From: JACQFV01 sp964593585
GTDB taxonomy: Bacteria; Zixibacteria; MSB-5A5; WJJR01
Direction of reading: 5' to 3'
Assembly (NCBI GenBank): GCA_964593585.1
Contig: CAZQIZ010000018.1
Span: 1 to 58,563, forward strand
Length of the DNA: 58,563 nucleotides
The notes under the pieces are model-generated. The model worked only from the letters and a program-made list of their open reading frames with translations. It was not told the DNA's origin and did no database searches. This document shows, piece after piece, positions 25,445 to 32,366 of this stretch (its first letter is position 1; every line of letters begins with the position of its first letter). The translations under genes were made by a program, and so were the position numbers.

Positions 25445-25795
25445 CTACCGGCCCCGAACCGGCACCACATCGGGCCAGAAGGCAAAAGCCACCGCGGCGA
25501 CGATCAGCATGAACGCCACCAGGTGGTTCCAGCGGGGTATCTCCCCCAGGTAGAGGATCGCAAAGCCGGCGAAGACGGTGAGCGAGATCACCTCCTGCAT
25601 GATCTTCAACTGGCTGGCGGAAAACTGACCATAGCCCCAACGGTTGGCCGGCACCTGCAGGCAGTATTCCACAAAGGCGATCCCCCAGCTGATGAGAATG
25701 ACCTTCCAGATGCTGACGTGCTTGTACTTGAGGTGGCCATACCAGGCGGCGGTCATGAAGAGGTTGCTGGCGAACAGGAGGATGATGGTGGTCAT
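25445..25795 (-). CDS. DUF486 family small membrane protein
   Basis: A 116-residue protein with four membrane-spanning segments (starting IILLFASNLFMTAAWYGHL) in the DUF486 pattern, related in size and topology to the drug/metabolite transporter superfamily. The conserved SWGIAFVEYCLQVPANRWGYGQFS and LKIMQEVISLTVFAGFAIL segments are clear. Function is unknown. The ATG at 25795 has a GAAGGA ribosome site five bases upstream, so it is preferred over upstream in-frame starts. It is divergent from the tRNA-Leu gene. Confidence 0.9.
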   Translation of the reverse strand: MTTIILLFASNLFMTAAWYGHLKYKHVSIWKVILISWGIAFVEYCLQVPANRWGYGQFSASQLKIMQEVISLTVFAGFAILYLGEIPRWNHLVAFMLIVAAVAFAFWPDVVPVRGR

Positions 25796-25898
25796 GTCGG
25801 TCCTTCGGCGGCGGCGCAAACGATTTGATCTGTCGATACGGAGACTGTAGACTACCTGTGTGCGGTAGTATGCCAAGCGGCGCCCGCACGGGCAAGTT

Positions 25899-25980
25899 GC
25901 GAACGTGGCGGAACTGGCAGACGCGCTGGACTTAGGATCCAGTGGGGCAACCCGTGGGGGTTCAACTCCCCCCGTTCGCA
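25899..25980 (+). tRNA. tRNA-Leu (anticodon TAG)
   Basis: Acceptor stem GCGAACG/CGTTCGC, D arm with the GGCAGACGC loop, anticodon stem CTGGA/TCCAG around loop CTTAGGA (anticodon TAG), a long variable arm (GTGGGGCAACCCGTG) as expected for tRNA-Leu, and T loop GTTCAACTC. Discriminator base A at 25980; CCA is not encoded. The selenoglutaredoxin-like gene starts 25 bp later on the same strand, so cotranscription is likely. Confidence 0.96.
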
Positions 25981-26005
25981 GTCAGCGCCAGGACGGACCG
26001 ATCCG

Positions 26006-26242
26006 ATGAAGCAGGTCATCGTTTACACCCAGCCCGACTGAATGCCGTGCGAATGGACGGAAGAGTTTCTTTCGCGCAACGGCATTCTGTATACCCGCAA
26101 GGATGTGCGCGCCGATCCCGGGGCGCGTGCTGAGTTGATCGGTCTGGGCTTTCGCTCGACCCCGGTCACGCTCGTTGACGGCGTTCCGGTGGTCGGATTC
26201 GAGCAGAATCGGCTGATCGCGTTGCTCACTCCCAACGAATAG
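26006..26242 (+). CDS. glutaredoxin-like protein, probable selenoprotein (UxxC, in-frame TGA)
   Basis: From ATG 26006 the frame reads MKQVIVYTQPD, then TGA (26039-26041), then MPCEWTEEFLSRNGILY and a full thioredoxin-fold remainder with the cis-Pro segment RSTPVTLVDG. In the glutaredoxin family the YTQPD strand is followed by the redox CxxC; here the TGA stands in place of the first Cys and the second Cys is intact (U12-M-P-C15). Read with selenocysteine the product is 78 residues, normal for this family. Translation restart at the ATG overlapping the TGA would lose the first strand and the catalytic residue. A hairpin follows the TGA and the window also contains a Sec-type selD. Probable role: thiol-disulfide exchange or reduction in the cytoplasm. 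A nonsense mutation is the alternative. Confidence 0.8.
26040..26087 (+). promoter_or_regulatory. candidate bacterial SECIS hairpin in the glutaredoxin-like gene
   Basis: The bases GAATGCCGT (26040-26048), beginning inside the TGA, pair perfectly with ACGGCATTC (26079-26087); the stem continues with GCG and AA pairs after small bulges and encloses a purine-rich loop of about 16 bases. Bacterial SECIS elements lie directly after the UGA inside the coding region and bind SelB. Confidence 0.6.
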
Positions 26243-26274
26243 GGGCGGATCGATGATCCGCCCCTGTGTCTTTC
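26242..26274 (+). terminator. Rho-independent terminator after the glutaredoxin-like gene
   Basis: GGGGCGGATC and GATCCGCCCC form a perfect ten-base stem with a GAT loop (26242-26264), starting at the last base of the stop codon, followed by TGTGTCTTTC. The T-tract is imperfect. It separates this gene from convergent mscL. Confidence 0.7.
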
Positions 26275-26308
26275 CCGCACGGTGCACCGTGCGCATGCGA
26301 CGCGACCT

Positions 26309-26749
26309 TTACTTGGCGACAACCACCGCGCAGTGCCCGCAACGGGTGGCCTTGATCGGGATCTCCATCAGGCATTCGGGGCAGTTCTTGGTGGTCGGCT
26401 CGGCGGGCGGAGCTTCCTGTTTGCGCTTGGCCTTGTTCATCGCCTTGACCAGCAGGAAAATCGCTAACGCCACGATGATGAAGTCAATCACCGTGTTGAT
26501 GAAGACGCCATAGTTGATGGTGGCGGCGCCGGCGGCCTTGGCGGCCTCCAGCGACGCATGCTGTCCGCCTGATAGCGAGATGAACAGGTTGCTGAAATCC
26601 ACGCCCCCCATCAATTTGCCAATCGGCGGCATGAGCACATCGGAGACCAGCGAAGAGATGATCTTCCCGAACGCGGCGCCAATAATGATACCCACGGCCA
26701 TGTCCATGACATTGCCGCGCATGGCGAACTCCTTGAACTCTTTGAACAT
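26309..26749 (-). CDS. mscL: large-conductance mechanosensitive channel with C-terminal zinc ribbon
   Basis: Homopentameric membrane channel that opens under hypo-osmotic stress. Two membrane helices are clear: the pore helix VMDMAVGIIIGAAFGKIISSLVSDVLMPP and a second near residues 75-98 (GVFINTVIDFIIVALAIFLL). The family-typical FKEFKEFAMRGNV start is present. After the second helix, instead of the usual short helix bundle end, there is a zinc ribbon with CPEC and CGHC. The ATG at 26749 has a perfect AGGAGGT ribosome site. 146 residues, slightly long. Upstream by 23 bp on the same strand is the DUF3078 gene. Confidence 0.96.
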   Translation of the reverse strand: MFKEFKEFAMRGNVMDMAVGIIIGAAFGKIISSLVSDVLMPPIGKLMGGVDFSNLFISLSGGQHASLEAAKAAGAATINYGVFINTVIDFIIVALAIFLLVKAMNKAKRKQEAPPAEPTTKNCPECLMEIPIKATRCGHCAVVVAK

Positions 26750-26772
26750 GCGACCTCCTGGTTTGAGACCGT

Positions 26773-27666
26773 TTAGAGGTTCTTCCACAAAAAGCCCACG
26801 GCCAGCGTCTGCTTGAACCGTCCGGCCAGGTCGACTTCCTTGTCATAGAGCCACTGGAGATACAGCGCCACGCCGATGTACTTTGAGACCTGGGCGGAGA
26901 AGGTGTTCTCCCAGTTCACATCCACCGCTTTCCAGTAATCCTCTTTTTCCGATCCCTTCAGGTCATCGGATTTCGAATAGAACAGCGCCTTGAAGGTCGA
27001 GAGACGGCTTTTGTAGACGATGCTGGAGCCGGGAATCTTGTAGGCGACATCGGTGACCCACTCAAAGCCGCCGTCGGTCGAGGTTTCGGTTTCCTTCTTG
27101 GCATAGGTCACGTCGGTCCAGCGCCGCTGGATCAGCTCGCGCAGGGCCAATCCGGCGCGGGTGAGGACTTCATCGTCGCCCTGCTTGTAGACCTGGCGCG
27201 AAAGACCGGCGGCCTCGGTAATCAGGATTGGATTGAGATAAAGCTTGTGATTGGCCACGGAGGCGTCTTCAAACTGCGACAGGGCGCGCACCGACGCATA
27301 CGGCGGGAGCGTTGCCCAACGCAGATAACGCAGGAGACTCTCGAAGTCGATCTTGTCGGTCGACTTGGTCGGCTTGCGCCATGTGTTCGTTTCGGGGTCC
27401 TGCGCGTGGGTCTGGCCATAGGAGAGATTGAGCGTGTTTCGCCAATGCCAAGTCTGCTGGTGGTAGATCTGCCGTCCGGCATTGACGATGGCGATCCAGG
27501 CGAAGTTGCCGGCATCGCCGCCGGTCCAGTTGTCCGAGTAAGTGCTCTGTGAGAGCGTGAGACTGGCATCGATGGTGGTGCGTGAAGCCAGCGAGTCGGC
27601 ATCCTGGGCTGTGGCCATGGAGACACCGCCCAACAGGAAGAGCGCGGCCGCAATCAGTGTTCGCAT
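26773..27666 (-). CDS. DUF3078 family outer-membrane-type protein
   Basis: A 297-residue exported protein. A signal peptide (AAALFLLGGVSMATAQ) is followed by aromatic, alternating strands with the DUF3078 features LSQSTYSDNWTGGDAGNFAWI near residue 36 and WHWRNTLNLSYGQT; the C-terminus ends in strand-like segments (YIGVALYLQWLYDKEV, TLAVGFLWKNL). Proteins of this family are common in FCB bacteria and are predicted outer-membrane beta-barrels of unknown function. The ATG at 27666 has a GGAGGA ribosome site. mscL follows 23 bp later and is probably cotranscribed. Confidence 0.88.
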   Translation of the reverse strand: MRTLIAAALFLLGGVSMATAQDADSLASRTTIDASLTLSQSTYSDNWTGGDAGNFAWIAIVNAGRQIYHQQTWHWRNTLNLSYGQTHAQDPETNTWRKPTKSTDKIDFESLLRYLRWATLPPYASVRALSQFEDASVANHKLYLNPILITEAAGLSRQVYKQGDDEVLTRAGLALRELIQRRWTDVTYAKKETETSTDGGFEWVTDVAYKIPGSSIVYKSRLSTFKALFYSKSDDLKGSEKEDYWKAVDVNWENTFSAQVSKYIGVALYLQWLYDKEVDLAGRFKQTLAVGFLWKNL

Positions 27667-27827
27667 GTTTCCTCCGGGTTGGTGCTGCGTTGGAGCGGCA
27701 TTGATCAGACAATCTGCGCGACCCCGTCGCGACCTGTCAACGTCGGGGGCGCTCATGGTGACAAATTGAAAGATCGGGTGAAACGCAGAATGTGCGGGTT
27801 CGACAATGAACCGTTGTACGGGCGCAC

Positions 27828-27850
27828 AAAAAACCCGCCGGAGGGCGGGC
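27828..27850 (-). terminator. Rho-independent terminator (minus strand)
   Basis: CCCGCC and GGCGGG form a six-base GC stem with a GGAG loop (27834-27849), and six A residues at 27828-27833 give a T-run on the minus strand. It lies upstream of the DUF3078 gene and so ends a transcript that comes from the right. Confidence 0.75.
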
Positions 27851-28090
27851 TTGGGCTCACAAACTGAGAGCGGACGAGGGAACCTGGGTGCGCGCACAAT
27901 CGCGCGCGGGGTTGATGTAACGCTTCAAGTTGTTCTGCGCGGAGACGGTCGCCGACCGTCCCTGTCCCCTGCCCCTCTCTCGGCAATCCTTCCACGTCGT
28001 GCAAGCAAGCGCGGACCCTGGCAGACGCGACCGCATGACCGCAAGGCCAGCCTGAATGCCTATGTGCTCCGCGCGGCGCGGCTTGTCAAT
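27851..28090 (-). ncRNA. candidate structured RNA between two minus-strand terminators
   Basis: No gene is visible between the terminator at 28110-28142 and the terminator at 27828-27850, yet the second needs its own incoming transcript. The interval contains strong hairpins (GACGGTC-GCC-GACCGTC at 27944-27960; a GCGCGC-type hairpin near 27892-27910) and a minus-strand TTGACA at 28089-28084, though the -10 region after it is poor. It does not match RNase P, tmRNA or SRP RNA motifs that I know. A 6S-like or unknown small RNA is possible. Confidence 0.35.
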
Positions 28091-28109
28091 GACAAATTTC
28101 TCGACGCGC

Positions 28110-28142
28110 AAAAAAAGACCCCGGGGCGTCGGCCCCGGGGTC
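28110..28142 (-). terminator. strong Rho-independent terminator of the lipoprotein gene
   Basis: GACCCCGGGGC and GCCCCGGGGTC make a perfect eleven-base stem with a four-base loop, followed on the minus strand by a run of T. It begins 24 bp after the stop of the lipoprotein gene at 28166. Confidence 0.9.
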
Positions 28143-28165
28143 GAAACATATGTGAATGCCGCGCG

Positions 28166-28957
28166 CTACTGCGTCTGCACCAGCAGTGTGTCCTTGGCGC
28201 TCACCACCAGCGCGGCCACTGCCCCGTCGATGTCATCACGAAGGATGGGCGTCTGGACATCATCGGATAATGGTGTCTCGTAGGGGGCATTGGGGCGGGC
28301 GATGAAATTGGGCGCGTAGGCAACGATCTTGATGTCGTAGACATCCTCGACAACGTTGTCGGCGACATCGCGAAAGGTCTTCGGCGGGATGATGTGGGTC
28401 AGCGCCGTCTGCGATTCGCTGTACTCGGCCAGGTCGGTGGAGGAGGTGTAGAGATCGCGGGCCCGGACGGAGACCATATAGTTCACCGCGCCCGGCGAAG
28501 TGGTCCAGGAGACCTGCGCGTTGCCGTCCACCGGCCGCCAAATTTGATTGGCCGGCAGCACCTGGTCGATGAAGAGCTCATCGGGGATCACGACCGAATC
28601 GCGATACACAAACGATTCCGACGTGTCGACGGCGGCCAGAAATACCTTTTCGCCGTGACCCCAGCGCGGCGTGTTGTAAGTCTTGTTGCCCCGTCCCGAA
28701 GTGGCCGAGGTTTTGATCGTGTCGCCGTCGATGACGACAAAGGCGCCGGGGATGGCCAAGTCATTGCGACGGAACTGCACGTAGATGATGTCCTGGTCGG
28801 TGTCGAGGTTCTTTTCGAGCACGACCACAAGATTGTAATCGTCGCCGCCGTTGCCGCCGCCGTTTGGCGTCGATTCGCACCCCAGGATGCAGAGGGTGGC
28901 TAGGGCCAGCGCGCCCCATCCAATTGCCGAGCTGACGGTCTGTCTGATTTGACCCAT
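28166..28957 (-). CDS. hypothetical lipoprotein
   Basis: A 263-residue exported lipoprotein: the N-terminal hydrophobic stretch ends in the lipobox LCILGC, followed by a Gly/Asn-rich linker. The remainder looks like a beta-sandwich protein, with a segment resembling a fibronectin-type or carbohydrate-binding fold near residues 145-185 (WRPVDGNAQVSWTTSPGAVNYMVSVRA). I do not recognise a specific family. The start ATG at 28957 has a GGGAGAGGA site. Single-gene transcript with its own strong terminator. Probably anchored in the outer membrane or periplasmic. Confidence 0.8.
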   Translation of the reverse strand: MGQIRQTVSSAIGWGALALATLCILGCESTPNGGGNGGDDYNLVVVLEKNLDTDQDIIYVQFRRNDLAIPGAFVVIDGDTIKTSATSGRGNKTYNTPRWGHGEKVFLAAVDTSESFVYRDSVVIPDELFIDQVLPANQIWRPVDGNAQVSWTTSPGAVNYMVSVRARDLYTSSTDLAEYSESQTALTHIIPPKTFRDVADNVVEDVYDIKIVAYAPNFIARPNAPYETPLSDDVQTPILRDDIDGAVAALVVSAKDTLLVQTQ

Positions 28958-29118
28958 CGTAATCCTCTCCCTGTCTTGGGATTATCGGCATCCAGCCGGG
29001 GAAAAGTTACCGAATTCTGCCGGGAGTTTCAGGCACCCGGACGCCAGCATCTCCCCCCATGCGGATCGTCCGAATATTACATTAACAGGCAGGGACTTGG
29101 TTCCGGACGGCGAATGCG

Positions 29119-29703
29119 ATGGGATGGGTGATTCTGGGGATACTGGCTGTACTGGCGATCGTCGTGTTGGTCGCGCCGGTGCGATTGATTGGCATCTGGG
29201 AGGCGACACGGGTTGAGGTATGGCTGTCGTTTCTGGGGCTCCGGGGTCGCATCTGGAACCGGAACTTTGCGGAACCGTCCGTGGCCAAAAAGCGAAAAGC
29301 GACAGAGCGCCATGCCCCCGAGCAGATCGATCCGTTGCAACTGATCGGCGTCTTGCGCGAAAACCGCGACACGCTCTCACGCACGGCGCATGTTACACTG
29401 TTGTTTCTGCGTCGGCTGTGGGGGTCCTGGCGGTTGGAAAGCGGGCAGGTGGCGGTCGCACTGGGAACCGGCGACCCAGCCGGAACCGGCATGGCGCATG
29501 GCATGATGTCCGCCCTGGCCGGTGTCCTCGCGTCGCGCTGGCCGCAAGTGCAATTGGAGAGCCATCCGGATTTCGAGGGTGCCGCGTTCGAAAGCCACGG
29601 GCGATTGGTCTTCCGGATCCGTCTGTTGGACCCGGCCTGGCATTTTTTGCGTTACATGGTCACCCTGCCATGGCGGGGATTGCTGCGGATGAAGCGTCAG
29701 TGA
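29119..29703 (+). CDS. DUF2953 family membrane-anchored protein
   Basis: 194 residues with one N-terminal membrane helix (ILGILAVLAIVVLVAPVRLIGI), a basic linker, and a domain with the RRLWGSWRLESGQVAVALGTGDPAGTGMAHGMM segment (read in parts) that resembles DUF2953, in which the GTGDPA-type turn is conserved. In Bacillus the DUF2953 gene ytfI lies beside ytfJ; the same order occurs here, 29 bp apart, which supports both assignments. Function is unknown. Confidence 0.8.
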   Translation: MGWVILGILAVLAIVVLVAPVRLIGIWEATRVEVWLSFLGLRGRIWNRNFAEPSVAKKRKATERHAPEQIDPLQLIGVLRENRDTLSRTAHVTLLFLRRLWGSWRLESGQVAVALGTGDPAGTGMAHGMMSALAGVLASRWPQVQLESHPDFEGAAFESHGRLVFRIRLLDPAWHFLRYMVTLPWRGLLRMKRQ

Positions 29704-29732
29704 GCGTTGCAGCATTCATAAAGGAGACTAAA

Positions 29733-30119
29733 ATGGCGACAGGAGATCTGATTGGTGTCATCCAATCCATCGTTGGCGAGTTGCGCCAGATCGCCCGCTC
29801 CGAGAGCGTCGTCGGCGCGCCAGTCACCGTGGGTGACCGTACGGTGGTGCCGATCACACGGTTGTCGGTTGGCTTTGGCGCGGGAGGCGGCGAAGGGTCG
29901 CGTCCCGACAAGGGAACCGGATTCGCCGGGGGCGGCGGGGGCGGCGCCATGATTGAGCCGGTGGCCTTTCTTGTGCTCGATAAGGACCGCGTGCAACTGC
30001 TGACCACCCGTAAACATGGCGTGGTTGAGGCGGTGCTGGATGCCGCCCCCGATCTCATTTCCTCGATCAAGAGCTGGTCGGAGAAGAAATCCGCGGAACC
30101 GCCGCATGCCAATCCGTAA
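29733..30119 (+). CDS. GerW/YtfJ family protein
   Basis: A 128-residue cytoplasmic protein: the ETV-like SESVVGAPVTVGDRTVVPITRLSVGFGAGG-type core (here read in pieces: GAPVTVGDRTVVPITR, LSVGFGAGGGEG), a long glycine-rich loop (TGFAGGGGGGA), and FLVLDKDRVQLLTTRK. This is the GerW/YtfJ family, named from spore germination in Bacillus but present in many non-sporulating bacteria. The ATG at 29733 has an AAGGAG ribosome site. It forms a pair with the DUF2953 gene. Confidence 0.9.
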   Translation: MATGDLIGVIQSIVGELRQIARSESVVGAPVTVGDRTVVPITRLSVGFGAGGGEGSRPDKGTGFAGGGGGGAMIEPVAFLVLDKDRVQLLTTRKHGVVEAVLDAAPDLISSIKSWSEKKSAEPPHANP

Positions 30120-30177
30120 GTCGGCTGGAGTGTATAACGATCGATTGTCCGGGAAACCCAAGCACCTGAGGATTCCG

Positions 30178-31263
30178 ATGCTACGATTGCTGATTGTCTT
30201 TGCCCTGATGACCCCCCTGGCCGCGGCCCAGTCGTCGCAGCCGATCACTCGTCAACTGTCGACCCGCTGGCACCCGACGGTGGCGATTGAAACCGGACTC
30301 TCCAAACTGGCGTTTGTCGCCATCTGTCCGACCAAGAACAGCGGCGACGGCCATTTCTTCGCCGTCGACAGTTCAGGCAAGGTGGTCGAGCTGGCATACG
30401 TCGATCGGCGCTGGACGATCAAAAGCGACTTCAGCGTGGGCGAACCGATCGTGACCGGCGCCGCCGCGGCTCTGCGCCCGGACGAGATCTGGTCGATCGT
30501 TGTCGGGACCGCTTCCGGCAAGATCGTGGAAATGCGGAAAAGCGACATGGGGTGGGGCGGTCACGAAGTGACCAAACTGGAAGGGCCGCCGCGCGCGGTG
30601 CGTGCCACTGAGCCGGCGCGCCCGGGGCCGTCGCAGTTGTTCGTTATTGACCACAACGGCAATGTGTCCAATTGGTACGTGGGCGCCTCGGGACGCTGGA
30701 ACCGCAAGGACGTGCCCGCCATCGAGGGGGGGGCGACGCACATCTGTTTCGATTACCGCGCCGCGGGCCTTCACACCATCACGGCCGGCCCGAAGGGGAT
30801 CATCGGGAAATTTGTGCAGGACTCCATGGGGAACTGGAATGGGGCGGCTTGGGACACGATGTCGGCCGGCTGCGCCGATCTGGCGCCATCGGCCGATCCG
30901 ACCGCGCGCGACATCTGTATCTTCTACGCCGGCCTCGACGGGCATTTGCGTTATCTGTTCTATGGCCGCATGAACGATGTAACCTCCCGCCTGCCCTGCG
31001 CGGAAGGGGCGCGAAATCTGGTCGGCAAGGGCGATCAGCGACGGTTCAACGAGTTCTTCGGCATGTCGGGGACGGAGTTCTGCCTGTTCGAATACAACTC
31101 CGACCAGGCGGACTGGATCAAGGTGCCGATCCGCGCAATTCCGGGCCCGGTGGTCTCCACCACCTTCGGTCCGGCGCGCGGATCGATCTGGCACACGATG
31201 TATGCCGCCACTGCGGACGGGAAGATCTACGAATTCGAGCGTGACGGGCTGGAGAACGAGTAG
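30178..31263 (+). CDS. secreted beta-propeller-like hypothetical protein
   Basis: A 361-residue exported protein with a signal peptide (LLIVFALMTPLAAAQ). The mature part has repeated units of about 50 residues containing a D-x-G-x-hydrophobic turn (FAVDSSGKVVELAYVDRRW, FVIDHNGNVSNWYVGASGRW, YAATADGKIYEFERDG), which suggests a five- to seven-blade propeller, similar in layout to fucose-lectin or WD-like folds. No catalytic motif is seen. The ATG at 30178 follows a CTGAGG site and starts the signal peptide. It converges on the VWA gene with 5 bp between stops. Confidence 0.78.
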   Translation: MLRLLIVFALMTPLAAAQSSQPITRQLSTRWHPTVAIETGLSKLAFVAICPTKNSGDGHFFAVDSSGKVVELAYVDRRWTIKSDFSVGEPIVTGAAAALRPDEIWSIVVGTASGKIVEMRKSDMGWGGHEVTKLEGPPRAVRATEPARPGPSQLFVIDHNGNVSNWYVGASGRWNRKDVPAIEGGATHICFDYRAAGLHTITAGPKGIIGKFVQDSMGNWNGAAWDTMSAGCADLAPSADPTARDICIFYAGLDGHLRYLFYGRMNDVTSRLPCAEGARNLVGKGDQRRFNEFFGMSGTEFCLFEYNSDQADWIKVPIRAIPGPVVSTTFGPARGSIWHTMYAATADGKIYEFERDGLENE

Positions 31264-31268
31264 CCGGC

Positions 31269-32366
31269 CTACTTCAGCCGCCGCCGGCGGTTGTGGATGA
31301 AGTCCCAGAAGATGTAGCCACCTAGACGGTCGGGGGGCGTGAAGTAGGCGCGCCCCCGGTTCAGTTCGGTCAATTTCCGCACAAATTGCTGCAGGTACGG
31401 ATCGGCGGTCACCATGAACGTGGTGATCGTGATCTTCTTCTTGCGGCAGATGACCGCTTCATCGAGGGTGCGGTTGACGATGATCGGATCGAGCCCCGCC
31501 GGATTCTTGTAGAGGGTGCCGTTGGCGCGGCGGATGACCGAGGGTTTGCCGTCGGTGATCATGAACACCTGCTTGTTGAGGTGTTTTCGGTGCATGAGGA
31601 TCTGCCGCGCGGCGCGCAGCCCCGCCTGCGTGTTGGTGTGGTAGGGCCCGACGCCAACATAGGCCAGGTCGGCCACGGGGATCACCTGCGCGTCATCGCC
31701 GAAGACCACCACATCGAGCGCGTCCTTCGGGTAGCGGGTCAGGATCATCTCGGCGAAGGCCATCGCCACCTGCTTGGCGGGGGTGATACGGTCCTCGCCG
31801 TAGAGGATCATCGAGTGCGAGATGTCCAGAAGCAGCACGGTGGCGCAGGCGGTGGCCGATTCCAACTGACGCACGGCCAGATCGGGTTCTTCGAGATGCA
31901 GGTCCTCAATCGCGCCGCGGCGCATGGCGTTTTGGAACGACTCGTTGTAGTCGATGTCGGCGGCGGCGTCGCCGAAGGCGTAGGGACGCCGTTCGGGCAA
32001 AGGCTCGCTGGTGGTACTCCCCTCGCGGGGGATGGCGTGGTCGCCGCGCGCGCCGGGCTTGAGCGAGGAGAATACGCGGTCGAGTGAATCCTGCCGGATC
32101 TGTTTTTCTCCATTGGGCGTCAGTTGGTTGCGGTCGCCGACTTTCTGGATCAGCCGTTCCTCGCGCAGTTTCTTTTCAAAATCATCGAGGTCGATGTCCT
32201 CGGAGAGAATGCCCCGCTCCTGCAGATAGCGCATCCAACGAAGGGCCTCGTCGACATCGCCGTTGGTCTGGAGCAGGATGTAGTTGAAGAGGCGCATCAG
32301 ATCGCGGTCGGCCAAGAGCCGCCGGATCAGATCCTCATCCCACTCGGAGTAGCGGTAACGCATCAA
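31269..32366 (-). CDS. von Willebrand factor type A domain protein
   Basis: 365 residues. An N-terminal helical part (~1-130) is followed by a VWA domain with the MIDAS motif LLDISHSM, the later VFGDDA and a MITDGKPS segment that complete the metal site. No signal peptide, so it is cytoplasmic. It overlaps the AAA+ gene by 4 bp (ATGA-type junction), giving the well-known AAA+/VWA pairing of MoxR or magnesium-chelatase type, in which the ATPase remodels a target recognised by the VWA partner. Target here unknown. Confidence 0.92.
   Translation of the reverse strand: MMRYRYSEWDEDLIRRLLADRDLMRLFNYILLQTNGDVDEALRWMRYLQERGILSEDIDLDDFEKKLREERLIQKVGDRNQLTPNGEKQIRQDSLDRVFSSLKPGARGDHAIPREGSTTSEPLPERRPYAFGDAAADIDYNESFQNAMRRGAIEDLHLEEPDLAVRQLESATACATVLLLDISHSMILYGEDRITPAKQVAMAFAEMILTRYPKDALDVVVFGDDAQVIPVADLAYVGVGPYHTNTQAGLRAARQILMHRKHLNKQVFMITDGKPSVIRRANGTLYKNPAGLDPIIVNRTLDEAVICRKKKITITTFMVTADPYLQQFVRKLTELNRGRAYFTPPDRLGGYIFWDFIHNRRRRLK

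Noticed and set aside
26042..26242. A 66-residue protein starting at the ATG that overlaps the TGA
   Set aside because: It would lack the first beta strand and the catalytic first residue; the upstream KQVIVYTQPD is clearly part of the same fold, and a ribosome site is present for ATG 26006 but not for 26042.
27851..28090. SRP RNA, tmRNA or RNase P RNA in the gap between terminators
   Set aside because: None of the conserved core motifs of these RNAs is present; only an unassigned candidate is kept.
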